A stretch of 64,000 nt of DNA, taken from contig NZ_ML214298.1 of the NCBI RefSeq assembly GCF_004698125.1, forward strand, positions 1,062,671 through 1,126,670. The letters are read 5' to 3'. The notes under the pieces are model-generated. The model was not told the DNA's origin and made no database searches. It saw only the letters and a program-made list of their open reading frames with translations. Shown here one piece after another: positions 25,144 through 33,435 of the stretch (position 1 is the first letter of the stretch; each line of letters starts with the position of its first letter). The position numbers and the translations under genes were made by a program. The stretch is from Halosimplex halophilum. Lineage in GTDB: Archaea; Halobacteriota; Halobacteria; Halobacteriales; Haloarculaceae.

Positions 25144-25150
25144 CTTAAAC
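25144..25150 (-). promoter_or_regulatory. TATA-like box of the Bat-type regulator
   Basis: The minus strand reads GTTTAAG, about 27 bases before ATG 25118. Leaderless start. Confidence 0.6.
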
Positions 25151-25214
25151 CCAAGTATCCGGTAACCGACCGGGGTGATTCCGACGGGCTGCGGGACCGA
25201 TGAGAACGGAGTGC

Positions 25215-25240
25215 GATGCGCCGTCCGGGAACTGAACTCG
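25215..25240 (+). repeat. Direct copy of the tRNA-Gly 3' end (att-like remnant)
   Basis: 26 bases matching 25403-25428 at 24 positions, the two differences both being C/T. The offset is 188 bases. The matched piece is the acceptor 3' side and T arm of tRNA-Gly plus two flanking bases. Integrases that target tRNA genes leave exactly this kind of duplicate at the far end of the element. The 162 bases between the copies (25241-25402) hold no convincing gene, so this would be a deletion scar. Confidence 0.6.
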
Positions 25241-25404
25241 ATGCCAGACCTCGCTTGTGACGGCTCCGCCGTTCACATCGCGGTTCTCGCTTCGCTCAAA
25301 CCGCGATCGATCGGTCTGCCGTCGTTCAATTCCCGTGACCGCGGCCGCGGTTCACGACGGCGAGCACACGCTACGCGGTGCTCGCCGTATTGTTCACCGC
25401 AGGA

Positions 25405-25475
25405 TGCGCCGTCCGGGAATTGAACCCGGGCTATTAGCTTGGGAAGCTAATGTCCTACCACTGGACCAACGGCGC
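25405..25475 (-). tRNA. tRNA-Gly (anticodon CCC)
   Basis: 71 nt on the minus strand, folding fully. Acceptor GCGCCGU pairs with ACGGCGC. The D arm is GUCC...GGAC. The anticodon arm is UUAGC-UUCCCAA-GCUAA with anticodon CCC. A 4-nt variable loop, a T arm of CCGGG-UUCAAUU-CCCGG and discriminator A complete it. No CCA is encoded. A duplicate of its 3' end lies 188 bases away. Confidence 0.93.
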
Positions 25476-25564
25476 TCCCTTCGGGTGGATGTGGCAGTCC
25501 CGATCACTTGAACGTAGCGCTTCGGGCGAGTGGACGGACGGTCACCGATCCGGGGCGACACGAG

Positions 25565-25572
25565 GGTATTAG
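25565..25572 (+). promoter_or_regulatory. TATA-like box of nadE
   Basis: GGTATTAG, about 28 bases before ATG 25597. Consistent with a leaderless transcript. Confidence 0.5.
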
Positions 25573-25596
25573 TCGCGCTCGTGCGAACGGTCCGGT

Positions 25597-26430
25597 ATGG
25601 CTACGACCGAGGACCTCGTCCGGGCGAGCGACCCGCTCGACATGTCGCTCTCGACCGACGAACTCGAAGCGCACCGCGAGCACATCGCCGGGTTCATCCG
25701 CGACCAGTTCGAGGCCGCGGGCGCCGACCGCGCGGTGATGGGTCTGTCCGGCGGCATCGACAGCACGCTGACCTCGCATCTGGTCGTCGAGGCGCTGGGC
25801 GCCGACGCCGTCCACGCGCTGGTGATGCCCAGCGAGGTCAACCGCGAGGAGAACATGAGCGACGCCGAGCGGGTAGCGAGCGAACTGCTGGACGTGGAGT
25901 ACGACGTGGTGGAGATCACGCCCATCGCCGACGCCTTCCTCGACGCCTACCCCGACGCCGAGGGCGACAGGATGGCGACGGGCAACCTCTACGTGCGGAT
26001 CCGCGCGGTGTTGAACTACCTCGTGGCCAACACCGAGGGCGGGCTCGTGGTCGGGACGGGCAACCGGACGGAGGCGCTGGTGGGCTACTTCACGAAGTAC
26101 GGCGACGGCGCCGTCGACTGCCACCCGATCGCGAACCTCTACAAACAGCAGGTGCGCCAGCTGGCCCGCCACGTCGGCGTGCCCGAGGATCTCGCGGCCA
26201 AGGAGGCCAGCGCCGGCATGTGGGTCGACCAGACCGACGAGGGCGAACTCGGGATGGGCTACGACACGCTCGACTCGGTCCTCGCGCTGCACGTCGACGG
26301 CCCGCTGTCGGTCTCTGCGACCGCCGACCACATCGGCGTCGACGCCGAAACCGTCGAGCGGGTCCGCGGACTGTACGAGCGGAGCGAGCACAAGCGGGCG
26401 GCGCCGCCGGGACCCGACCCGCTGTACTGA
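25597..26430 (+). CDS. nadE: NAD+ synthase, ammonia-dependent
   Basis: 277 residues. The ATP-pyrophosphatase motif SGGIDST (51-57) opens the NadE core. Downstream are the NAD-site patterns RIRAVLNYLVANT, VVGTGNRTEALVGYFTKYGD and ASAGMWVDQTDEGELGM. It amidates nicotinic acid adenine dinucleotide to NAD with ammonia and ATP. There is no glutaminase domain. Length and motifs match archaeal NadE well. Confidence 0.93.
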   Translation: MATTEDLVRASDPLDMSLSTDELEAHREHIAGFIRDQFEAAGADRAVMGLSGGIDSTLTSHLVVEALGADAVHALVMPSEVNREENMSDAERVASELLDVEYDVVEITPIADAFLDAYPDAEGDRMATGNLYVRIRAVLNYLVANTEGGLVVGTGNRTEALVGYFTKYGDGAVDCHPIANLYKQQVRQLARHVGVPEDLAAKEASAGMWVDQTDEGELGMGYDTLDSVLALHVDGPLSVSATADHIGVDAETVERVRGLYERSEHKRAAPPGPDPLY

Positions 26431-26455
26431 CGGCGAGAATGGCGGTTTTCGGGCG

Positions 26456-27166
26456 CTATCGCACGGGGTTCTCCGGGCCGCGGCCGATGTACTCGGCGAC
26501 GAACGCGCGGACCGTCTCCTCGTCGTACTCGTCCATGGTCAGGCGCTTGGTCCAGGCGGTGAGGACGTACGCCGACTCGGGGTCCTCCTCGGGGTGGGGG
26601 ACGGCGATGAAGCTCTGCCAGTCGCCGGTCTGGTTGTTCGCCCAGCCGTGCAGGTTCTCCTCGGCCTCGGGGGTCAGCTCGGCGGGGTCGTAGTAGACGA
26701 CGACCGCGCCGTGTTCCAGCGAGTGGACGAGCGACTCCAGCGGCGGCTGCTCGGCGTAGAAGCCGGCGCTCTCCCACGTGCCGCCCCAGTGGGGGCCGCT
26801 GGTCGGCGGGACCCGCTCGTAGTCGATGTCGGTGCCCTGCTCGCGGTGTTCGAGGCCGTTGGACTCCTCGGTCTGGACCTGCGAGACGACCGACTGGTCG
26901 CCGCTGTCGGGCAGGCCGCTCGCCGCGGCGGTCCCGCCCGACCCGCCCATGAGGAAGGTGACGTAGACGACGAGCCCGCCGGCGAGCGCGAGCAGGCCGA
27001 CGAGGATCGCCGGGCCGAGCGGAATACCGCCGTCGTCGTCGGGATTCCGCTCGGCGACGCGGCGCCGGTCGATCGAGCCCAGTTCCCCCTCGTGCTCGGC
27101 GGCGAGGTGGTCGAGGTACGCGTCCTCGCCGTCGAAGGTCGCCCCGCAGTAGTCGCAGTCCGGCAT
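26456..27166 (-). CDS. C2H2-type zinc finger plus transmembrane plus DUF3105 protein
   Basis: 236 residues. The start is CDYCGATFDGEDAYLDHLAAEH, a C2H2-type zinc finger. An acidic linker and a transmembrane helix (about 50-72) follow. A DUF3105 domain (about 105-230) carries GPHWGGTWESAGFY and SLEHGAVVVYYDP, the family's conserved core. DUF3105 has no firm function. The finger is probably cytoplasmic and the DUF3105 domain outside. I chose ATG 27166 because the finger then starts at residue 3. Convergent with nadE. Confidence 0.75.
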   Translation of the reverse strand: MPDCDYCGATFDGEDAYLDHLAAEHEGELGSIDRRRVAERNPDDDGGIPLGPAILVGLLALAGGLVVYVTFLMGGSGGTAAASGLPDSGDQSVVSQVQTEESNGLEHREQGTDIDYERVPPTSGPHWGGTWESAGFYAEQPPLESLVHSLEHGAVVVYYDPAELTPEAEENLHGWANNQTGDWQSFIAVPHPEEDPESAYVLTAWTKRLTMDEYDEETVRAFVAEYIGRGPENPVR

Positions 27167-27274
27167 TAGCCTCCTATGAGGGGTCACCGCTTTCGAAGGT
27201 TTCGGTTCCCGCGGTGACAGAAGCCGCCTCCGGGCGTGCCGCGACGACGCCGCCGGGGCGGCCGCTCGACCGGA

Positions 27275-27970
27275 CTACCGGTCGGGATCCGACCGCTCGA
27301 AGTCGGCGTGCAGGTCGGCGAACGCCGCGGCTTCCCGGCGCTCCCGGGTCGCGCGGTCGGCGTCGTCGCGGAGCCGCTCCTTGAGGACGCGCAGTGCCGC
27401 CGGGTCGTTGGCGGCGATCTCCTCGGCGACGGCACGCGGGTCGTCGACGACGCGGGAGACGAGTCCCGCCCGGCGCGCCTCGTCGGCGTCGAGCACCCGG
27501 CCGGAGAGGGCGATGTCCATCGCCTCGCCGAGCCCGACGATCTCGGGGAGTCGGTGGGTACCGCCCCAGGCGCCGAACAGGCCGATCGCCGCGCCCGGCT
27601 CGGCGAACGTCGCCGCGGGCGTTGCGACGCGCACGTCGCAGGCCAGGGCGAGTTCGACGCCGCCGCCGCGGGCCGCGCCGTCGACCCCCGCGACGACGAC
27701 CGACTCGCAGTCGACGAGGGTCGCCGCGACCCGCTGGCCCCGGCGTGCGAACCGCTCGGCGGCCTCGCGGTCCGGCAGGTCGGCGACCGCGTCGAGGTCG
27801 GCGCCGGCGCAGAACGCCGACCCGGCGCCCCGGAGGAAGACGACCGGCGCGTCGGCGCTCTCGACGGCGGATTCGAGGTCGTCGAGCGCAGCGGGTGTCA
27901 GCGCGTTGCGACGGTCGGGCCGGTCGAGCGTGACGACGCGGATGTCCCCCTCGGCGTCGGTCTCGATCAC
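27275..27970 (-). CDS. Enoyl-CoA hydratase/isomerase family protein
   Basis: 231 residues from GTG. The crotonase fold shows as VTLDRPDRRNALTPAAL, then the oxyanion-hole stretch GSAFCAGADLDAVADL and DGAARGGGVELALACD. The catalytic pair of classical hydratases (Glu in A-x-x-x-G-G-G-x-E-L) appears as GGGVELA; the second Glu is in TFAEPGAAIGLFG. It could serve fatty acid or phenylacetate beta-oxidation-like steps, and a paa operon lies 9 kb away. An upstream TTG (28078) gives a low-quality 36-residue extension, so the GTG is preferred. Confidence 0.8.
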   Translation of the reverse strand: MIETDAEGDIRVVTLDRPDRRNALTPAALDDLESAVESADAPVVFLRGAGSAFCAGADLDAVADLPDREAAERFARRGQRVAATLVDCESVVVAGVDGAARGGGVELALACDVRVATPAATFAEPGAAIGLFGAWGGTHRLPEIVGLGEAMDIALSGRVLDADEARRAGLVSRVVDDPRAVAEEIAANDPAALRVLKERLRDDADRATRERREAAAFADLHADFERSDPDR

Positions 27971-28112
27971 GGTCGGGCCTCCCGAGGTGTCGGCCGTGCC
28001 GGCGGTCGCTCGGGGCCGAACGGGGGCTCGCCCGCGGTGTACGGGGCCATACCGGACCGTTGGGTGAGTCGTTTCCAAAGGTCTTTGCCCCTCCCACCGC
28101 TAGCCGACGCCA

Positions 28113-28883
28113 ATGGAGGAAGCCGCGGCGGTCCGCGGGGCCGCGCTGGAGGCCGTGGGCGACGTCGAGCCCGACCGCCTCCGCGAACGGATCCGCGAAC
28201 GCCTCGAAGACGGGTCGATGGCACCCGGCGTACTGACGGTGTTGAGCGCTCGCGCAGTCACCGCGGGCGGCTCGGCGGACGCGGGGTCGGTCGACGCCGA
28301 CGCCGTCGCCGACCGCGGGGCCGGCGTCCAGCTCATCTACGAGGGGCTGCGACTCACCCGCTCGCTCTCCCGGGACCCGCCGTGGGAGCGCGACGGCGCC
28401 CTCGCCGGCGAGCGCGACGAGGAGCGCACGGACGGCGGCGCCCCGGGCGGCAGTCCGGCGGACGCCGACCAGCGGACCGACGGCGGCGACGTGGCGGTCA
28501 CCGACGGCGTGGCCGCCGGCCCGACCGCGACCGCGGACGCCGACGCCGCCGACATGGACATCCTCGTCGCCGACGTGATGGTCGCCCGCGGGTTCTACCT
28601 GCTCGCCCGCACCGAGGCGGCCGGCGAGGCCGTCGCGGTCGTCCGCTCGTTCGGCGGCGACCAGACCCGCCGCCGGACCACCGGCGACGACCGCCTCGGC
28701 GCCAACCTGGAGGCCGACGTGTTCGAACTCGCCGCCGTCGCCGGGACGACCGCCGCCGGCGGGTCCGTCACCGAGGACCTGCGGCGCCACGTCGGCACGC
28801 TCGGACACACGGACGGCCGGCTCCCGCTGGCCGAGTCGCTGTTCTCCGACGGGACGGCCGCGGCGCTGGCCGAGCGGATCTGA
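28113..28883 (+). CDS. Haloarchaeal conserved protein (DUF7114-like)
   Basis: 256 residues, acidic, with no signal peptide. Helical blocks: GVQLIYEGLRLTRSL (about 71-85), DILVADVMVARGFYLLART (about 149-167) and NLEADVFELAAVAGTTAAGG. The middle (about 95-145) is a Gly/Asp/Ala-rich insert. I recall a DUF7114 family with these blocks next to a tRNA gene, but its function is unknown. The helix pattern recalls polyprenyl synthase-type helices without the D-D-x-x-D motif, so no activity is claimed. Confidence 0.5.
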   Translation: MEEAAAVRGAALEAVGDVEPDRLRERIRERLEDGSMAPGVLTVLSARAVTAGGSADAGSVDADAVADRGAGVQLIYEGLRLTRSLSRDPPWERDGALAGERDEERTDGGAPGGSPADADQRTDGGDVAVTDGVAAGPTATADADAADMDILVADVMVARGFYLLARTEAAGEAVAVVRSFGGDQTRRRTTGDDRLGANLEADVFELAAVAGTTAAGGSVTEDLRRHVGTLGHTDGRLPLAESLFSDGTAAALAERI

Positions 28884-28948
28884 ACGGTCGCCGCGCCGTC
28901 CCCGACTCGCCGTGTGGCTCGCACGCACAGCGGGGGTGAATCGAAACG

Positions 28949-28957
28949 CCTAAAGAC
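28949..28957 (+). promoter_or_regulatory. Promoter element of tRNA-Thr
   Basis: CCTAAAGAC, preceded by the BRE-like CGAAACG, sits about 28 bases before the tRNA 5' end. Confidence 0.45.
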
Positions 28958-28980
28958 GAATCGCGGTAACTCGGAAACGC

Positions 28981-29052
28981 GCCTGGGTAGCTTAGAGGTA
29001 AAGCGCGTCCTTGGTAAGGACGAGAGCCCGGGTTCAAATCCCGGCCTAGGCT
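28981..29052 (+). tRNA. tRNA-Thr (anticodon GGT)
   Basis: 72 nt. Acceptor GCCUGGG pairs with CCUAGGC, with one G-U pair. The anticodon arm is CGUCC-UUGGUAA-GGACG with anticodon GGU. The T arm is CCGGG-UUCAAAU-CCCGG, and the discriminator is U, as is common for archaeal tRNA-Thr. No CCA is encoded and no intron is present. Confidence 0.93.
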
Positions 29053-29255
29053 CTTCCCGCGTTTCTCACCGGATACCCCCGTCGCCGTTCCACGCGAGTT
29101 CCCGGAACCGGCCCGTTCCGCGCGTCTCTCTGTGCCACTGAGAAGACCGCAGTACGGCTCCGCTACCCTTCCGCGGGCCGGCGTCGGGGATCCGACCACG
29201 TGCGGCCGGAGAACTGACCGCGACGGGTGAGGGGGCGGAGGTGTTCGCGAGTTCG

Positions 29256-29263
29256 CTTATCTC
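29256..29263 (+). promoter_or_regulatory. TATA-like box of the rhodanese gene
   Basis: CTTATCTC, about 28-35 bases before ATG 29291. The remaining intergenic space (29053-29255) holds nothing else I recognise. Confidence 0.5.
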
Positions 29264-29290
29264 GGGGAGGGCCCAACTGTCGGCGAGCCG

Positions 29291-30061
29291 ATGTCAGACC
29301 TGTTCGTTCCGCCCGAGCGACTCGCCGAGGACGAGGAGGCCGTCGTGGTCGACGTGCGCGACCCGCGGGAGTACGAGGAGGGACACGTCCCCGGCGCGGT
29401 GAACGTCCCCTACCGGGAGTTCAGGGACCCGACCGACGAGACGCCGGGGAAACTACCGGCGGCGGAGGCGTTCGGGGACCTGCTCGGGAATGCGGGGATC
29501 GCACCCGGGGACCGCGTCGTTGCCTACGACGGCGAGTTCGGAGTGTACGCGTCGCGCTTTCTGGTAACCGCCGAGGTGTTCGGCCACGACATCGAGCGGC
29601 TGGGACTGCTCGACGGCGACTTCGCCGACTGGCGCGACCGTACCGAGACGACGACCGACTCGCCGGCCGTCGAACCGACCGGCTACGAGGCCGAACTGGG
29701 CGACGGCGGTCCGCTGATCGCCCCGGAGGCGCTGGAAGCGGCGCTGGGCTCGGCGGTCGTCGTCGACACGCGCGACCCCGTCGAGTACGACACCGTCCAC
29801 CTCCCGGGGGCGGTCAACCTCCAGTGGCGCGACCTCGTCGACGAGGACGAGCGCCGACTGAAGCCGGACCCGCGGCTGCGCGAGGTCCTCGGCGACCACG
29901 GGGTCGCGTTCGACCGCCCGGTCCGGCTGTACTGCAACACGGCCCGGCGGCTCAGTTTCGTCTACGCCGTCCTCCGGGCGCTGGGCCACGACGACGTGGC
30001 CGTCTACGAGGGCGGGATCGACGCCTGGGCGGGCTACGGCGGGCCGGTCGAGACGACCTGA
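29291..30061 (+). CDS. Two-domain rhodanese (thiosulfate/3-mercaptopyruvate sulfurtransferase)
   Basis: 256 residues, two tandem rhodanese folds. Each has the DVRDPREY/DTRDPVEY entry motif. The N-terminal domain has Asp80 (VVAYDGEFG) at the active-site position and is inactive. The C-terminal domain has YCNTARRLSF with catalytic Cys215. Such enzymes move sulfane sulfur from thiosulfate or mercaptopyruvate to cyanide or other thiols. It heads a run of redox/sulfur genes. Confidence 0.88.
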   Translation: MSDLFVPPERLAEDEEAVVVDVRDPREYEEGHVPGAVNVPYREFRDPTDETPGKLPAAEAFGDLLGNAGIAPGDRVVAYDGEFGVYASRFLVTAEVFGHDIERLGLLDGDFADWRDRTETTTDSPAVEPTGYEAELGDGGPLIAPEALEAALGSAVVVDTRDPVEYDTVHLPGAVNLQWRDLVDEDERRLKPDPRLREVLGDHGVAFDRPVRLYCNTARRLSFVYAVLRALGHDDVAVYEGGIDAWAGYGGPVETT

Positions 30062-30121
30062 GGGTCCGAAGGCGTTCGCGACACCGACCAAGTGCGACCG
30101 GTCCAAACGGTCGGGCGAGCC

Positions 30122-30631
30122 ATGAGTTCCGTCGAGGACCGCGTCATCGAGACGTTCCAGGAGGAGCACCGCCAGACCAGGGACAAGTGCCTCGAACTGT
30201 CCGACGCCATCGAGGCGGGCGACCTCGACCGGGCCGAGCGGCTGGTCGCGGAGATCGACCGGGCCGCCGGCCCGCACTTCCAGTACGAGGAGGACGCGCT
30301 GTACCCCGCGCTGATCCCCTTCTTCGGCGAGGAGAAGGTCAAGGAACTGGTCGCCGAGCACGACGAGGCCATCGAGGCCGCCGAGACACTGGCCGAGCTC
30401 ACCAGCCAGGACGAACTGACCGAGGAAGAGAAACAGGAGGCGCTGCGGGCGCTGCCGAACATCATGGTTCACGTCAGCGACTGCGACGGCCTGACCGTCT
30501 ACCTGGAGAAGGCCGACCGGGAGGTCTTCGAGGACATCGAGCAGAGCATGGAAGAGGCCAACGAGCAGGGGCTGACGCTCACCGAGTACGACGAGACCGT
30601 CCGGCCCTCGCCCGAGGAGATCGTCGCCTGA
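30122..30631 (+). CDS. Hemerythrin-domain protein
   Basis: 169 residues, four-helix bundle. Likely di-iron ligands are H16, H52 with E56 (HFQYE), H80, and H117 with D122 (HVSDCD). The HxxxE and HxxxxD spacings match hemerythrin. It probably senses or carries O2 or NO. The C-terminal 40 residues are acidic and helical. I chose ATG 30122, since the upstream 10 residues look like leader. It follows the rhodanese by 60 bases on the same strand. Confidence 0.82.
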   Translation: MSSVEDRVIETFQEEHRQTRDKCLELSDAIEAGDLDRAERLVAEIDRAAGPHFQYEEDALYPALIPFFGEEKVKELVAEHDEAIEAAETLAELTSQDELTEEEKQEALRALPNIMVHVSDCDGLTVYLEKADREVFEDIEQSMEEANEQGLTLTEYDETVRPSPEEIVA

Positions 30632-30659
30632 GCGGTAAAGCCGGGCGTAGTCGCTCCCA

Positions 30660-31550
30660 TCACTTCTCGTCGAGCGCGCCGTCCCGGAGGACGATCCGAC
30701 CGTCCGGCAGTTGCCCGAGCGTCGGCGCCGCGTCGGCGTGGGGGTCGAAGGCCGTGTAGGCGAACGCCTGCCAGAGCGCCCGCTCGGGGTAGGGCCGCTC
30801 GGACAGGTCGACCCCGACCGCCGTCGCCAGCGCAGCGTCGTCGAGTTCGCCCGCGGCGGTCGGCACCGGTAGCGGGTTCGACAGGTCGTCGAGATCGAGC
30901 CCGAACGACGGGAACACCCGCGAGTCGGTCCCCGGGACGGGGTGGTGGAGTTCGCGCCGACCGGGGTAGCGGACGACCAGCTCCGGCGCGACGGCCGTCT
31001 CCCCGTCGACATCGGCCGGTTCGACCCGCTGCTCGGCGAGCTCGAACCGGCGGCGCTCGCCGACCGGCACCTCGCGGACCGCCCCGGCGACGGTCAGCTC
31101 GACCGCCGACTCGGTGACCGCGTCGACGCGGACCGCGGGCGGGTCGTACGAGCGGACGCGGGCGGTCGTCGCGTCGCCGCCGACGGCCCCGTCGACGACG
31201 ACCACCGTCGCCTCGCCGTGCCCGGAGACCAGCGGCGGTGGCGCCGTCGGGAGGGAACCGAACCCCGCGAGCCCGTGGGTGGTCGCGCAGGCGGCCACCC
31301 AGCCGTCGGGGCACGTCGACGCGTCCAGCGCCGGCCGCCAGTAGAAGACCCGCGGGCGGCCGTCGAGCTCGTAGGGCACGGCGTCCGGGAAGAACCGGTC
31401 CCCCCGGCCCGTCGGCTCCAGGTCCGGGTGTTCGAGTTTCAGTTCGAGGTAGGGGACCCGGCGGACGACCGGCGACGGGGCCCCGTCCAGCGAGACGCGC
31501 CGCCACTCGACGGGCACCCGGTCGCCGTCCGCGGAGGTCGCCTCGTCCAT
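30660..31550 (-). CDS. Unknown haloarchaeal protein
   Basis: 296 residues from ATG 31550; a GTG one codon earlier is also possible. It is acidic and soluble, with many short beta-strand-like segments and Pro/Gly turns. Features such as PLVSGHGEATVVVVDGAVGG and a C-terminal FAYTAFDPHADAAPTLGQLP suggest a beta-rich two-domain protein. I do not recognise a family. It sits on the opposite strand inside a run of sulfur and metal genes, convergent with the hemerythrin gene. Confidence 0.55.
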   Translation of the reverse strand: MDEATSADGDRVPVEWRRVSLDGAPSPVVRRVPYLELKLEHPDLEPTGRGDRFFPDAVPYELDGRPRVFYWRPALDASTCPDGWVAACATTHGLAGFGSLPTAPPPLVSGHGEATVVVVDGAVGGDATTARVRSYDPPAVRVDAVTESAVELTVAGAVREVPVGERRRFELAEQRVEPADVDGETAVAPELVVRYPGRRELHHPVPGTDSRVFPSFGLDLDDLSNPLPVPTAAGELDDAALATAVGVDLSERPYPERALWQAFAYTAFDPHADAAPTLGQLPDGRIVLRDGALDEK

Positions 31551-31671
31551 CACCCGGCGGTTCGCGCTCGCCGCGGGAAGGGCTCCCTCCGGAGATGTTC
31601 GGGCCGAATATGTCCGCCCACAGGACTACTTTTGGTCGGCCTAATACTCCGACGAGGGGAACCCGCTCGCC

Positions 31672-32667
31672 ATGTCATCCGACACCCGGACGGCCGCCGA
31701 GGAGTCCGACCCGCTGTTCGACAGGTACACGCTGCCGAAGGTGGCGCTGACCGTGATCCTGGCGGCGTCGCTGGTCGGCACGTGGGTCACCGCGCGCCTC
31801 GGCGGCGCCGGCGTCGGGGTCGCCGCGGTCAAGTGGGCCTACTTCGTCGCCGTCGGCGTGCTCACGGGCGGGTTCGTCTGGAAACACCTGTTCGTCCGGC
31901 CGGCGGATCTGGGCGAGGGCGCCGCGGAGTACTGCGCGGCGATGTACGACCGCTTCGACCGCATCGCCGCCGGCGCCGTCGCCGTCCTCGCGGTCGCAGG
32001 CGCCGTCGTCGTCCGGTCGTACCTGACGGCGTTCGGGGCCACCTCGGCGGTCGCCGGGTTCGCCGCGCTGCTGGCGGCCTGGGTCGCGCTCGCCGCCGTG
32101 ATGACTGTCCGGAGCGACGCCGTCGAGCAGCAGTTCCGGAGCCCGCTCGGCCTCGCAGCACTGGGACTGGCGCTGGCGGTCGTCGCGGCAACGGCCGTCG
32201 CCGAGGTGGCGCTGCGCGGGTTCGAGCCGGTCGCCGCGGGCGTCCGCGTGTTGCACCTCCTGGCCTTTTCCGTCTGGCTCGGCGGTGCGGTCTGGAACAT
32301 CTTCGTCGCCGTCCCGACCGGGAAAAGCCGGTCGACGGTCCCCGTCGTCCGCGCCGCCGGCGAGCAGCTGGAGCGGTTCCGCTGGGCGGTCCGGTTCGTC
32401 ATCCCGGCGCTGCTTCTGACCGGCCTCTACCAGGCCGTCGACGGCCTCGGGACGGCTCTGGGCACCTACCTCGGGAGCACCGTCGGCCTGGCCGTCCTCG
32501 CGAAGGTCGGGACCATCGGCCTGCTCGTCGTCATCTTCAAGCTCTGCCCGATGTGGCGGGCCTGCTCGCCCGTCGAGGGCGTCTGTGAACTCGACGACCT
32601 CGGCGGTACCGACGGCGGCGGCGGCGAGTCCGCGGCGGACGGCTCGGAGGTGGCCGGCGGTGACTGA
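31672..32667 (+). CDS. CopD-like membrane protein
   Basis: 331 residues with about eight hydrophobic helices. The pattern of helices with VRVLHLLAFSVWLGGAVWNIF (about 197-217) resembles the copper resistance D family's H-x-x-x-x-x-x-W-L-G-G motif. A C-terminal Cys pair (KLCPMWRACSPVEG) follows the last helix, and the tail is acidic. It is coupled to the TusA-like gene by an 8-base overlap, so the two are probably one unit. Copper transport or electron-carrier transfer are both possible. Confidence 0.6.
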   Translation: MSSDTRTAAEESDPLFDRYTLPKVALTVILAASLVGTWVTARLGGAGVGVAAVKWAYFVAVGVLTGGFVWKHLFVRPADLGEGAAEYCAAMYDRFDRIAAGAVAVLAVAGAVVVRSYLTAFGATSAVAGFAALLAAWVALAAVMTVRSDAVEQQFRSPLGLAALGLALAVVAATAVAEVALRGFEPVAAGVRVLHLLAFSVWLGGAVWNIFVAVPTGKSRSTVPVVRAAGEQLERFRWAVRFVIPALLLTGLYQAVDGLGTALGTYLGSTVGLAVLAKVGTIGLLVVIFKLCPMWRACSPVEGVCELDDLGGTDGGGGESAADGSEVAGGD

Positions 32668-32941
32668 GTCGGTCCCCGAGACGGCGCCCGACGTGGAGCC
32701 GGACGTGACCGTCGACAACCGCGGCCGGGGCTGCGCCAGCGGGATCGCGGAGGTCCAGCGGGCGCTGGAGGACCTCCCGGCGGGCGCCGTGCTGGTCGTC
32801 AGGAGCACCGACGGCCGCGCGACCGAGGAGTACCCGCAACTGGCCGAACAGACGCCCCACGAACTGCTCGCCATCGAGCGCGAGCGCGGCCGGCTGCTCC
32901 GCAGGGAGTACACGACCTACCTGCGGATCCGCAGCGAGTGA
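32660..32941 (+). CDS. TusA-like sulfur-carrier protein
   Basis: 93 residues from GTG. The core VTVDNRGRGCASG then AEVQRALEDLPAGAVLVVRS matches the TusA/SirA alpha/beta fold. The usual C-P-x-P motif is replaced by Cys25-Ala-Ser-Gly, so the thiol is kept but the helix-capping proline is not. TusA proteins relay persulfide sulfur between enzymes. It overlaps the membrane gene ahead by 8 bases, and the DGC zinc protein follows. Conserved haloarchaeal cousins exist, to my recollection. Confidence 0.65.
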   Translation: MTESVPETAPDVEPDVTVDNRGRGCASGIAEVQRALEDLPAGAVLVVRSTDGRATEEYPQLAEQTPHELLAIERERGRLLRREYTTYLRIRSE

Positions 32942-33028
32942 CCGCGGGGCGACTGGAGACCGCCGAGCCGGCAGACGCGAAGCCGTTCGGGACAGGTCTT
33001 TCGCGCCGCGGCGCGGTAGCCGGTAGCG

Positions 33029-33409
33029 ATGACCGACGACTACGACGACCTGCCGCTGGTCTACTCGTGTTCGGGCTGTTCGAGCGCCGCACAGATGGCC
33101 AACGACCTCGCCGTCCGACTGGACCGCGAGCGGGTCGCCGAGATGTCCTGTATCGCCGGCGTCGGCGGCGACGTGGGGCCGCTCGTGGAGACCGCCACGT
33201 CGGGTCGGCCGACACTCGTCGTCGACGGCTGTCCGCTGGAGTGCGCCCGCAAGAGCCTCGAACAGCACGACGTGACCCCCGACAGCCACGTCAACCTCGC
33301 GAAGCGCGGCGTCGCCAAGGAGTACCACACCGACTACGACGACGAGCAGGCGGAAGAGCTGTTCGCGGAACTCGTCGACGAGGTGGCGGCGCTGGACGCG
33401 ACCGCCTGA
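33029..33409 (+). CDS. DGC-domain putative zinc-binding protein
   Basis: 126 residues. It starts VYSCSGCSSAAQMANDLA (C14, C17), followed by MSCIAG (C41), then VVDGCPLECARKSLEQHD (C68, C72), the DGC/DUF1847-type Cys pattern. C-terminal helices follow. Likely binds zinc or an Fe-S cluster. In other prokaryotes such genes sit beside hemerythrin and denitrification or sulfur genes. The T-rich TTTCGC at 32999-33004 lies about 25-30 bases upstream. Confidence 0.72.
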   Translation: MTDDYDDLPLVYSCSGCSSAAQMANDLAVRLDRERVAEMSCIAGVGGDVGPLVETATSGRPTLVVDGCPLECARKSLEQHDVTPDSHVNLAKRGVAKEYHTDYDDEQAEELFAELVDEVAALDATA

Positions 33410-33435
33410 CGGGTCGAAGACGGGAGAGGACGGCG

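Noticed and set aside
25155..25511. Small plus-strand frames around tRNA-Gly
   Set aside because: They read through the tRNA and its flanks, have no promoter or family, and would be untranslated scar sequence.
27971..28078. N-terminal extension of the enoyl-CoA hydratase
   Set aside because: It begins with a TTG, reads as a Pro/Arg-rich stretch and lacks similarity to the crotonase fold; GTG 27970 is the better start.
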